20,498 nt of DNA. Origin: an uncultured Alphaproteobacteria bacterium (GTDB lineage: Bacteria > Pseudomonadota > Alphaproteobacteria > Rs-D84). This document shows positions 6,190 to 13,332 of the stretch, in pieces. Position numbers and translations under genes: made by a program. The DNA is taken from assembly GCA_937901165.1 (NCBI GenBank), contig CALCGS010000016.1:1-20498 (forward strand). Reading direction: 5' to 3'. How positions within the stretch are numbered: position 1 is the stretch's first letter; each line of letters starts with the position of its first letter. The notes below the pieces were generated by a model. It ran no database searches and was not told the DNA's origin. It saw nothing but the letters and a program-made list of their open reading frames with translations.

Positions 6190-6366
6190 ATGCATTTTTT
6201 CCAAATCTTTATGATCGCTATGCGTGGTATATATTCCAAATCCACCTTTGGTTCTTTACGCAAAAACCAAAGGAGTGAAACATGCAAAGAACAGCTGAAG
6301 CGGTGTCATTGGGACACCCAGATAAAATCGCCGATTATATTTCAAGTTACATTCTTGATAGATTGA
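6190..6366 (+). CDS. Short ORF under direct riboswitch control, overlapping metK
   Basis: AAGGAG (6177-6182) stands 7 nt before ATG 6190, the start that a SAM-II switch would control. The frame is open for 58 codons and ends at TGA 6364-6366, 85 nt inside metK in a different frame. The predicted peptide begins MHFFQIFMIAMRG and has no recognisable domain. Ribosomes reading it would pass through and open the hairpin that covers the metK ribosome-binding site, so its translation may matter more than its product. Confidence 0.45.
   Translation: MHFFQIFMIAMRGIYSKSTFGSLRKNQRSETCKEQLKRCHWDTQIKSPIIFQVTFLID
6238..6277 (+). promoter_or_regulatory. Hairpin covering the metK ribosome-binding site, with alternative partner upstream
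   Basis: CCTTTGGTT (6245-6253) is perfectly complementary to AACCAAAGG (6265-6273), an 11-nt-loop hairpin that hides part of the metK Shine-Dalgarno (AGGAG, 6271-6275). AAATCCACCTTT (6238-6249) is also perfectly complementary over 12 bp to AAAGGTGGATTT (6131-6142), which holds the P1 5' strand of the riboswitch. The two pairings share 6245-6249 and exclude each other. With SAM, P1 forms and the hairpin hides the site; without SAM, the long-range helix would free it. Confidence 0.65.
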
Positions 6367-7286
6367 TTGAGCAAGACCCACACGTCCGGTACGCAGTTGA
6401 AGTCTTGATAAAAGACAACAATGTCGTCCTTGGTGGCGAAGTTACTACCTCTGCCCTATTAGGGGATTTAGACACCTATGTTAAGTCTGCCCTATCTGAA
6501 ATAGGCTATGATGAACGTTATGCTGCCATCTGGGGTAATTATGCAATCGAGCCGGATAAACTTAAAGTTATCAATATGATTGGGGTTCAGTCAGCGGATA
6601 TTGCCCAAGGTGTCAGTGCCGATGGTTGGGGTGATCAAGGTGTGTTTGTTGGTTATGCCTGCCAAGGTGATGGTAAGATAAATCGGGAACTGTTCTTGGC
6701 CCGGAAGTTGAATGCAGCATTATATGCCAAAGCACGCCAATCAAACAATCTGGGATTGGATATCAAGACACAGATTACATTGAACGACGATAAGGTTGAA
6801 ACTGCAATTGTGGCTATACCGATGTTGCATGACGAAGATCTGACGGATTTTGTGATTTCTGTCCTAGGGGAAAAACCAGCGCAAATCATCATAAATGGCA
6901 CCGGTCGGTATACTTATCACAGTTCCATCGCAGATTGTGGTGTAACCGGACGCAAGTTGGCCTGTGATTTTTATTCTACCGCTTGTCCGATTGGTGGTGG
7001 CAGTCCATGGACTAAGGATCCCAGTAAAGCCGATTTGACCCTTAATGTTTATGCACGTGCCTTAGCATGCGAAAATTTGGCCGACAATGACGAATGTTTT
7101 ATCTACCTGTCTTCGTGCATCGGAAAGGCAGAACTGCCCAGTGGCCTGATTAAAACGATAAAGAACGGGGTTGTTTCCAGCCGGAACATAAAGTGTGATA
7201 AAAAGCCAAGTGAACTTATCCACGAATTAGGTCTGGACAAACCAATTTATACCAACCTGTGCCGGACAGGTATATCCGGAATATAG
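6282..7286 (+). CDS. metK: S-adenosylmethionine synthetase, short divergent form
   Basis: The enzyme makes SAM from methionine and ATP. Visible family motifs are EAVSLGHPDKIAD near the N-terminus (GHPDK, ATP/methionine site), GGEVTT, DQGVFVGYACQ (the DQGxMFGYA motif), LDIKTQIT (pD.KtQV), VTGRKLACD (LTGRKIIVD) and GGGSPWTKDPSKAD (GGGAFSGKDPTKVD). It has 334 residues against about 380-400 for typical bacterial enzymes. The usual GGPxGDAGLTGRK stretch reads HSSIADCGVTGRK, so a glycine-rich part of the active site differs. It may be a phage- or element-type MetK or a reduced lineage-specific form. The gene looks less AT-rich than its neighbours. The start has its own AGGAG. It lies downstream of a SAM-II riboswitch. 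Confidence 0.85.
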   Translation: MQRTAEAVSLGHPDKIADYISSYILDRLIEQDPHVRYAVEVLIKDNNVVLGGEVTTSALLGDLDTYVKSALSEIGYDERYAAIWGNYAIEPDKLKVINMIGVQSADIAQGVSADGWGDQGVFVGYACQGDGKINRELFLARKLNAALYAKARQSNNLGLDIKTQITLNDDKVETAIVAIPMLHDEDLTDFVISVLGEKPAQIIINGTGRYTYHSSIADCGVTGRKLACDFYSTACPIGGGSPWTKDPSKADLTLNVYARALACENLADNDECFIYLSSCIGKAELPSGLIKTIKNGVVSSRNIKCDKKPSELIHELGLDKPIYTNLCRTGISGI

Positions 7287-7303
7287 ACTGTTACGCATTG
7301 ATA

Positions 7304-7329
7304 AAAGCCCATAGTTCTCTGTGGGCTTT
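7304..7329 (+). terminator. Terminator after metK
   Basis: AAAGCCCA (7304-7311) pairs with TGGGCTTT (7322-7329) and is followed by GTTATTT. It separates metK from the ADP-ribosylglycohydrolase gene. Confidence 0.7.
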
Positions 7330-7398
7330 GTTATTTACAACATATATTTTATTGTTTATACTTGTTTTAAGAAAATATTCTATAGAAAGGAGCTTGCT

Positions 7399-8181
7399 AT
7401 GTTATGGGGCGCAATTATAGGTGATATTGTTGGATCTGTTTATGAATTCGACAATATAAAAACAAAAGATTTTCCATTCTTTCCAATGCATGGTTTTATC
7501 ACAGATGATTCATGCATGACAATTGCAGTTGCGAAAGCTTTAAAACAATGGAAACAAGATGGTGGGGATTTGCAAAAATACACTATTCAATCTATGCGTG
7601 AAATCGGGTTTAAATATCCTCATATGGGTTATGGTTTTAGGTTTGCACGTTGGTTGTTTAACAAAGACGATGAACCATACGATAGTTGGGGTAATGGAGC
7701 AGCAATGCGCGTATCTGCAGTTGGTTGGGTTGGTAACAGCATCAGCGAAGTAAAAAGATTGTCCTATATGGTTACATCCGTTAGTCATGATCATATTGAG
7801 GGCATCAAGGGAGCTGAGGCAACCGCTGTGGCAGTTTATTTGGCACGTATGGGTAAAGATAAAAGCGAAATTGCAGCATACATCACTAAAAATTATTATG
7901 ATTGGTGTGTAGGTGTCAAAGAATTGCAAGAAAATTACAGTTGGGATGGTTCTTGTCAAGGCACAGTACCACAAGCACTACAGTGTTTCTTTGAATCAGA
8001 AAGTTTTGAAGATGCGATCCGGAACGCTATTTCTATTGGCGGTGATTCAGATACTATTGGGGCAATTACCGGTGCGGTTGCAGAGGCGTACTATGGTATT
8101 CCGGACGATATGATACAAACCGCCCGTAAATATGTTCCAGAAGATTTATTAAAAATCGTTGATGAATTTGAGCATAATTGA
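7399..8181 (+). CDS. ADP-ribosylglycohydrolase (DraG/ARH family)
   Basis: The protein has 260 residues from ATG 7399, chosen because AAAGGAG lies just upstream and the protein then begins directly with the family strand MLWGAIIGDIVGS. Further motifs are TDDSCMTIA (Mg2+-binding TDD), GNGAAMRVS, TSVSHDH and the C-terminal GGDSDTIGAI (Mg2+-binding GxDxD/T pattern). Family members remove ADP-ribose from proteins or act on related ADP-ribosyl compounds; the target here is unknown. All key acidic residues seem present, so it should be active. It is followed 36 nt later by a small unknown gene with a strong Shine-Dalgarno. Confidence 0.88.
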   Translation: MLWGAIIGDIVGSVYEFDNIKTKDFPFFPMHGFITDDSCMTIAVAKALKQWKQDGGDLQKYTIQSMREIGFKYPHMGYGFRFARWLFNKDDEPYDSWGNGAAMRVSAVGWVGNSISEVKRLSYMVTSVSHDHIEGIKGAEATAVAVYLARMGKDKSEIAAYITKNYYDWCVGVKELQENYSWDGSCQGTVPQALQCFFESESFEDAIRNAISIGGDSDTIGAITGAVAEAYYGIPDDMIQTARKYVPEDLLKIVDEFEHN

Positions 8182-8217
8182 ATAAAAAAATTATGATAGG
8201 AAATTAAGGAGGTAATC

Positions 8218-8700
8218 ATACGTAAAATACTGTATCATGACGAATATAAAAACGAATATATTTCTGAGTTAGAAAAAATCTACAATCTAAATCCTGAAAT
8301 GTTTTACCATATGATAAATAATTTTGTTAAACCCGACAAGGGTGTTTTCAAGGAACTTATTGGCTACTTAACCTTTTCAACAAAAACCGAATGCATAAAA
8401 ATACCAGAAAGAATAAAAATATATCCAGCCACTATCTGGCATCCTTATTTTGAGGTTTTTATTTTATCCAATCAAAAGGAATTATTAAACCAAGAGTCTT
8501 TAAAAACATATATTGAACTAATTACTGGCGAAGGACAATTTCCTCAAATTATACTTATAGCATCAAACGAAAAAAACAAACAAAAAATCCAGTCATTGCT
8601 GGCACAGGTTGCTCCATCAAAATTGAACATAAATTATAATGCGGTTGTTGTTACACGTAAAGATTTCCTTTTGAACTGTGAATCGGCAAAAAAATTGTGA
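8218..8700 (+). CDS. Unknown protein, probable ATA start
   Basis: I do not recognise this family. A strong AAGGAGGT (8206-8213) sits 4-5 nt before an in-frame ATA (8218). The frame from there gives about 160 residues, beginning xRKILYHDEYKNEYISELEK, which looks like the natural start of a protein. The first in-frame ATG (8299) has no Shine-Dalgarno and would give only 133 residues. A frame stop lies at 8197. Either ATA is used as start, or an ATG has mutated and expression is low. The protein has hydrophobic strands (FPQIILIAS, NAVVVTRKDFLL) suggesting a small alpha/beta fold. It is downstream of the ADP-ribosylglycohydrolase gene, with no terminator between. Confidence 0.55.
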   Translation: MRKILYHDEYKNEYISELEKIYNLNPEMFYHMINNFVKPDKGVFKELIGYLTFSTKTECIKIPERIKIYPATIWHPYFEVFILSNQKELLNQESLKTYIELITGEGQFPQIILIASNEKNKQKIQSLLAQVAPSKLNINYNAVVVTRKDFLLNCESAKKL

Positions 8701-8789
8701 TAAAAGACCTGTCTCGTAAACTGAAAAGACTAACATCAAAAACTGCTGTTGAGAAAGCCGAAAAAAGGATAAGAAAATTATTCAATTAA
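8697..8789 (+). CDS. Small basic protein, overlapping start
   Basis: A GTG at 8697-8699 overlaps the previous TGA (GTGA). The frame encodes 30 residues rich in Lys and Arg (starts IKDLSRKLKRL after the first residue), likely one amphipathic helix. It could be a translationally coupled small protein, or the frameshifted end of the preceding gene. Confidence 0.3.
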   Translation: MIKDLSRKLKRLTSKTAVEKAEKRIRKLFN

Positions 8790-8815
8790 AAAACGTACTT
8801 AAAAAATCTCTCACC

Positions 8816-9592
8816 TTAATACTTTGGTTTTTCTTTTACTTCTTCTGTAGTTTCTACAACTTTATACCCACACTTGTTACATTTTTTTGTTGTTTCGTAT
8901 ACATAACAGATCGCCTGAACTTTTTCGGTCTTGGTTATGTTTTTTCCGTTTTTATCTGTGGTAGTATTTATTTTTTCCATTGTAGTAGGTGTTTCTTTTA
9001 TGCATTTTTTAGAAACACTCATAGACCCCTTCTTGCATTTAGGGCAACTTCCACCACTTGATCCACTGCCCAAAATAATAAATACAAGTATAATTATACC
9101 TATAGCTTCTAGCATCTCTAATATGCCACCCCAATATGTATACCAAGGTCTATATACAACATCATTGCTAATATAAGCATATTCATCATCCAGCTTTATT
9201 TTTACCCAACCGCCTAGAAATTCGGTCCCTTTTAAACAATCATCTTTCTGTACTTTTGCAACAATCGAAGAGTTTATACTCGGCTTTTCCCTTACATTAG
9301 CAACTTTTGACTTAACTCGTAATTTTACAGTATCGCTTATTTTTGACAATGATTTACCTAACACAAAACCTGTGCCATTAGGCATTTTTACTTCATACCA
9401 TTCACCATTATCTTGTACCGTAGAAATCCATTTGTCTTCTTTTAATTTATCTATCACAGGATATTTAGTACTTGGACCAGACCTAACATTTAACACTTCT
9501 GGTTTGACTACATAATTATTTGCGGTTGCACTCAGGGAATAACAAATCATACACATTGGCAAAAATAAAACACGACATATTTTCATTAACAT
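8816..9592 (-). CDS. Exported double SH3b protein with membrane segment and zinc ribbon
   Basis: The protein has 258 residues. A signal peptide (about 1-25, ending SATAN) is followed by two bacterial SH3 repeats: residues about 27-85 with VLNVRSGPSTKYPVI, and about 90-146 with VANVREKPSINSSIV. Next comes a membrane segment (about 158-173, IIILVFIILG), then a glycine/serine hinge and a C-terminal part with CPKC and CNKCG pairs, probably a zinc ribbon. SH3b domains bind peptidoglycan or peptides. With a cleaved signal, the SH3b part would be periplasmic and the metal ribbon cytoplasmic. The start ATG (9592) has AAAGGA 8 nt upstream; a second ATG two codons later is possible. Confidence 0.7.
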   Translation of the reverse strand: MLMKICRVLFLPMCMICYSLSATANNYVVKPEVLNVRSGPSTKYPVIDKLKEDKWISTVQDNGEWYEVKMPNGTGFVLGKSLSKISDTVKLRVKSKVANVREKPSINSSIVAKVQKDDCLKGTEFLGGWVKIKLDDEYAYISNDVVYRPWYTYWGGILEMLEAIGIIILVFIILGSGSSGGSCPKCKKGSMSVSKKCIKETPTTMEKINTTTDKNGKNITKTEKVQAICYVYETTKKCNKCGYKVVETTEEVKEKPKY

Positions 9593-9615
9593 AGCAATAT
9601 CCTTTAATGGTATTT

Positions 9616-11085
9616 TTAATTATCAAGTAATATCATTTGTATAACATTTAATAACCTTACCATCGCCATTGTATCTTGACCACAGTATTCGTGCAAATTC
9701 GCCATCATTTCTTTGGTCTGTTCTGGTGTTTGTTTGCCGGTCATAAAATCCATAAAGTTTTTACTGGCTTCATCGCCATTATGTATTCCAAGATTTGCAT
9801 AAGACATTTCTGGAACAAAGGCTGGCAATGTTTGTTTGATTGAAGCACTTCCATTTTGACATGGGCGATACAATCCACGTGCACGAAATGGTATCAACAA
9901 ATCAAGCATACGATTATTTATTGCCATCAACTGTTCTGCATACCCCGGAAAATCACGAGCCATTTCCGTATTGCGTCCCTGTTCGAAAGCCTGATTATAA
10001 ACTATTACAGATCCGGTATCACCGATTGTTTCTATTAACTTTTTTATTAAACCTGGTCTCGGATCCGTACCTGCCTCATTATGTAGGTATTCATAGTGTT
10101 CCAGTTCGCCACCAGGTGTTCTCTGTACATGCAAAGAAAACTGGAAACAAATCTGCTGATATGGTCTGGAATTATCAAACATCGGAACTGCCGGCATGAT
10201 TGATTCATAGTCCAGGAAATACAATGGCCAGCGCAATCCACCAACAAAATTACGTAAAACATCTTTATTGATGATATCCGCATTATCCAAGAATGCTTCT
10301 ATATCACCTGGATGCATTTGTTTTTCACGAACCTCGGTAGGAACATTTCGTAGATCTGCACCGTATTCAGAATACACATCATCAGCCAACGCACCTTTAA
10401 ACGCATCAAACACAGAATATTTTGGTATATTCTTCCAACAATGACACTTGTAACCACATTCATAAAACTTGTTACATTTGACTTTAGAAATGGCAACACC
10501 AAGTTCTGGGCCATCTAAAACAGCGCGTAATCTGGAAACTTCGCTTTGAACAGTTTCAACACTTTGCAAATCTTCTGTTACATCATGCAAAGTAAATAAT
10601 TGCTCCAAATCTAAATCGCCATGGCGGACATATTCTGGATTCAATGTCATTATGAAACAATTACGAATTTTGATTCCGCATTTGGTAAAGACATATCTTT
10701 GAAAGGATGCGTCTATGTAATGATAATCATGTGGTGCTGTGGTAGATTTGACTTCTATGATATCCCAGGTACCGTCATTGTTGTTACGCAAAATATCCAC
10801 TGCACAATATTCACCAGTATCTGTACTAAGTGTTGCTTCATAAATAAATGGTACGTTTCCTGATATTGCCGATTTTGTTTGTATAATCGCAGTATCTTCC
10901 CAAGGTTTAGCGGTAATACGAACACCACCAGGAAATCTATCACAAGCCAATTCACCAACAGCTGTTCCGTTATCCAACACTGCCTGATTCATTTCTGGCT
11001 GTAAATCTTTGCGGTATTTCTTGAACCATAATGCATTTGGGCACTTTATACCCAAGACATAATCTGACTTTGATATTCTTATCAT
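9616..11085 (-). CDS. DUF2779 protein: Cas4-like nuclease fused to DEDD exonuclease-like domain
   Basis: The protein has 489 residues. The N-terminal half looks like a Cas4-type PD-(D/E)XK nuclease: D97 in AVDIL and E111-x-K113 in IIEVKS. C15 together with a later cysteine set (C204, C210, C214, C216) could bind an Fe-S cluster as in Cas4. The C-terminal half looks like an RNase H-fold 3'-5' exonuclease with D292 and E294 (FLDYES), D395 (MLDLL) and D471 (CGQDTMAM). This architecture is that of DUF2779 proteins, whose function is not established. It lies 46 nt after the tandem AAA+ gene on the same strand, so the two are probably one transcript. It may act in DNA repair or defence. Confidence 0.72.
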   Translation of the reverse strand: MIRISKSDYVLGIKCPNALWFKKYRKDLQPEMNQAVLDNGTAVGELACDRFPGGVRITAKPWEDTAIIQTKSAISGNVPFIYEATLSTDTGEYCAVDILRNNNDGTWDIIEVKSTTAPHDYHYIDASFQRYVFTKCGIKIRNCFIMTLNPEYVRHGDLDLEQLFTLHDVTEDLQSVETVQSEVSRLRAVLDGPELGVAISKVKCNKFYECGYKCHCWKNIPKYSVFDAFKGALADDVYSEYGADLRNVPTEVREKQMHPGDIEAFLDNADIINKDVLRNFVGGLRWPLYFLDYESIMPAVPMFDNSRPYQQICFQFSLHVQRTPGGELEHYEYLHNEAGTDPRPGLIKKLIETIGDTGSVIVYNQAFEQGRNTEMARDFPGYAEQLMAINNRMLDLLIPFRARGLYRPCQNGSASIKQTLPAFVPEMSYANLGIHNGDEASKNFMDFMTGKQTPEQTKEMMANLHEYCGQDTMAMVRLLNVIQMILLDN

Positions 11086-11131
11086 ATATAATCCGTTTAT
11101 TTAATCTGTTGTTATGATATAATAAATACGG

Positions 11132-13210
11132 TTAAAAATGAAATCCTATTTTTACTTTGTGTTCATGACAATTTTTAATCTGTTGTTCCTGGCGCAATCT
11201 GGATAATAATTCAGATTTATCAGTAATATCCAGTAAATCGGCTTGATTTTTTACCACCACAAAATCCCCAGGTGCAAGATTTACCAAATCAATAATTTCG
11301 TCTTTTGATACATCTTGTTTGAAAAAATCTTGGAAAGCGGTTATCACTTGATCTGGTTTTAAGAAATCATATTTAACCTTGAAAGAAAATCTACGTAGCG
11401 CTGCTTTATCTATATTATCCATCAAATTAGTTGTACAAATGAACGGATATTCTGCACTTTCCATTTGGGTTAACATTTCATTAACACTGCTTACTTCCCA
11501 AGAATGTCCAGCTTGGCTACGATCTGTAAGGAAACTGTCCACCTCATCAAAAACCAACACGGCTTTTTGAGCATGAGCTTCCTGAAAAGCTTTTGCAATA
11601 TTTTTTTCTGTTTCGCCAACCCATTTGCTATTTATATCACTTGCACGTTTTTTTATTATTTTCATGCCCAATAAATCAGCCAAATATTCACAGAAAGCGG
11701 TTTTTCCTGTACCTGGGGCGCCATAAAGACACACTGAAAAATTTTTCAAATTTTTATTTTTGATTTGATTTGCTAATTTTTCTAAGTCAATATCTGTATT
11801 CAATAATTTTGTATTAAATTTTACACCATTTGACTTTTTGCTTCTTGCCGGTTTACCTGTCATAGCCCGAGTTAAACAATCCAATGTATAACCAACAAAA
11901 TCTATATTGTTCACAATTTTTGCGTTTTTGACAGCGGTTTCTATCATAGATATTGGCACCTGATATTTATTTATCAAACCCTTAATATCGTCATCAGAAA
12001 TTTCGAGTTCATACTTTTGAAACACGCGTTTCCACATATCAATTTTTGCACGTTCGTCTGGGTTGGATACTTCCAGTACAACCGAAAATCTGCGAACATA
12101 TGCTTTATCCATATCTTCCAGATTATTTGTTATCCATATCATTGGTCGTTTATTGTTTTCCAATATACGATTTATATATAATTTACTTGGGCTATATCTG
12201 CTAAACGGGTCAAGAGAAAATACATCTTCTGCTTCATCAAACAAAACGACTGACTTTTCTTCATTTTTTAATACAGTTTGCATTTGTGCTAAATTTGATA
12301 ATCTGCCATCTTTTTCTTGTTGCTTTTCGGATGTGGTATACAAATTTAACCCCGCACGATTACAAATGGTTTTCGCTATTTCTGTTTTTCCTGTTCCTGG
12401 CAAACCGTACAAAAGGATATTTATACCCTTGCTGTTTGAGTTGATTCCATTTGTTAAAATTTCAGACACTTTATCAAAATCATCTGCTATATAATCAAAA
12501 TTTTCACGTTTTAGTGTTGTTGATAAAGGGCTACCAACTAAAACATCGCGTACTTCTTTACAACTTTGAAAGCTCATATTTAATAAACCTAAAAATGTTT
12601 TATTAAATTCATTATCACCATAACGATTTTTTAATATGCCAGATTCAAATAAAGGCCCTTTTTGAGCAAATGCTTCTCTGATTTCTTGTTCTGGCATTTT
12701 ACATACAGTAGATATAAAATCCGAATTATTTTCATTCAAAAAATAATCACGGTCTATATCATCGTTATAACAACCTAACAATCTACGTAATATCAGGTTA
12801 TTTTTCATACAAACTAAAAATTGCAACAATCGTCTGCAATTATCTGGTAAATCAAATGTATCACATACCATTGTAAAATTTTTATCAAAACCTGGTTTTG
12901 TTATATCGACTTTATAATCATCAGTTCTTGCGTCAAATATTTTTGATATACGTTGGTATAAATCGTCGTCTGCCAATAAACTGTTATGCCATAATTTTCC
13001 ATTCAATAAATACCTAATAAAATTTATTTTATCATCTTCAGGTGCCAATTTATCATTACCATTTAATACATCTCGCAAACAAAATCCGAATAAATCCGAA
13101 GAGTATTGGGAAATTTTATGAATAAAAAAATCCATATCTTCTGGTTCGTATTCGCTGTTTACAATATTCCTTAAATAACACAAAATAATTTGCCTATCTT
13201 TTATGTTCAT
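11132..13210 (-). CDS. Tandem AAA+ ATPase
   Basis: The protein has 692 residues from ATG 13210 (AAAAGG upstream). A TTG at 13249 would add 13 residues but has a weak ribosome-binding site. After a helical N-terminal region of about 260 residues there are two AAA+ modules: Walker A GLPGTGKT (about 269-276) with Walker B VVLFDEAED (about 321-329) and RRF near 374; then GAPGTGKT (about 497-504), VLVFDEVDS (about 551-559) and RRF near 606. The second module also has SKWVGETEKNI, the pore-loop-like stretch of Cdc48/spastin-type ATPases. Both modules seem able to bind and hydrolyse ATP. It is the first gene of a minus-strand unit with the DUF2779 nuclease, opposite a WYL regulator. Remodelling of protein or nucleoprotein is likely; the target is unknown. 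Confidence 0.8.
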   Translation of the reverse strand: MNIKDRQIILCYLRNIVNSEYEPEDMDFFIHKISQYSSDLFGFCLRDVLNGNDKLAPEDDKINFIRYLLNGKLWHNSLLADDDLYQRISKIFDARTDDYKVDITKPGFDKNFTMVCDTFDLPDNCRRLLQFLVCMKNNLILRRLLGCYNDDIDRDYFLNENNSDFISTVCKMPEQEIREAFAQKGPLFESGILKNRYGDNEFNKTFLGLLNMSFQSCKEVRDVLVGSPLSTTLKRENFDYIADDFDKVSEILTNGINSNSKGINILLYGLPGTGKTEIAKTICNRAGLNLYTTSEKQQEKDGRLSNLAQMQTVLKNEEKSVVLFDEAEDVFSLDPFSRYSPSKLYINRILENNKRPMIWITNNLEDMDKAYVRRFSVVLEVSNPDERAKIDMWKRVFQKYELEISDDDIKGLINKYQVPISMIETAVKNAKIVNNIDFVGYTLDCLTRAMTGKPARSKKSNGVKFNTKLLNTDIDLEKLANQIKNKNLKNFSVCLYGAPGTGKTAFCEYLADLLGMKIIKKRASDINSKWVGETEKNIAKAFQEAHAQKAVLVFDEVDSFLTDRSQAGHSWEVSSVNEMLTQMESAEYPFICTTNLMDNIDKAALRRFSFKVKYDFLKPDQVITAFQDFFKQDVSKDEIIDLVNLAPGDFVVVKNQADLLDITDKSELLSRLRQEQQIKNCHEHKVKIGFHF

Positions 13211-13254
13211 GGGTAGCCTTTTTGCTTTGTTCAAATTTAATATAAACAATTCTT

Positions 13255-13271
13255 TGGACAGAATTGGTCCA
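13255..13271. promoter_or_regulatory. Inverted repeat between divergent genes, possible operator
   Basis: TGGAC (13255-13259) and GTCCA (13267-13271) form a perfect inverted repeat around 7 bp. It lies centrally in the 122-bp space between the AAA+ and WYL genes. WYL regulators of defence operons (for example BrxR, CapW) bind inverted repeats in such places, so this is a reasonable operator candidate. Confidence 0.35.
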
Positions 13272-13277
13272 TTTTTC

Positions 13278-13306
13278 TTTACTTATAAACAAATTTTTGG
13301 TATCAT
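13278..13306 (+). promoter_or_regulatory. Likely promoter of the WYL gene
   Basis: TTTACT (13278-13283), a 17-bp spacer and TATCAT (13301-13306) stand upstream of the ATG at 13333. They lie right beside the inverted repeat at 13255-13271. Confidence 0.4.
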
Positions 13307-13332
13307 ATTGGTATATAAACCATAGAGGCAAA

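Noticed and set aside
7540..7974. Minus-strand frame of 144 codons
   Set aside because: It is a shadow of the ADP-ribosylglycohydrolase gene, whose motifs are all in the plus frame.
12063..12494. Plus-strand frame of 143 codons inside the AAA+ gene
   Set aside because: It is antisense to the conserved first ATPase module and has no ribosome-binding site.
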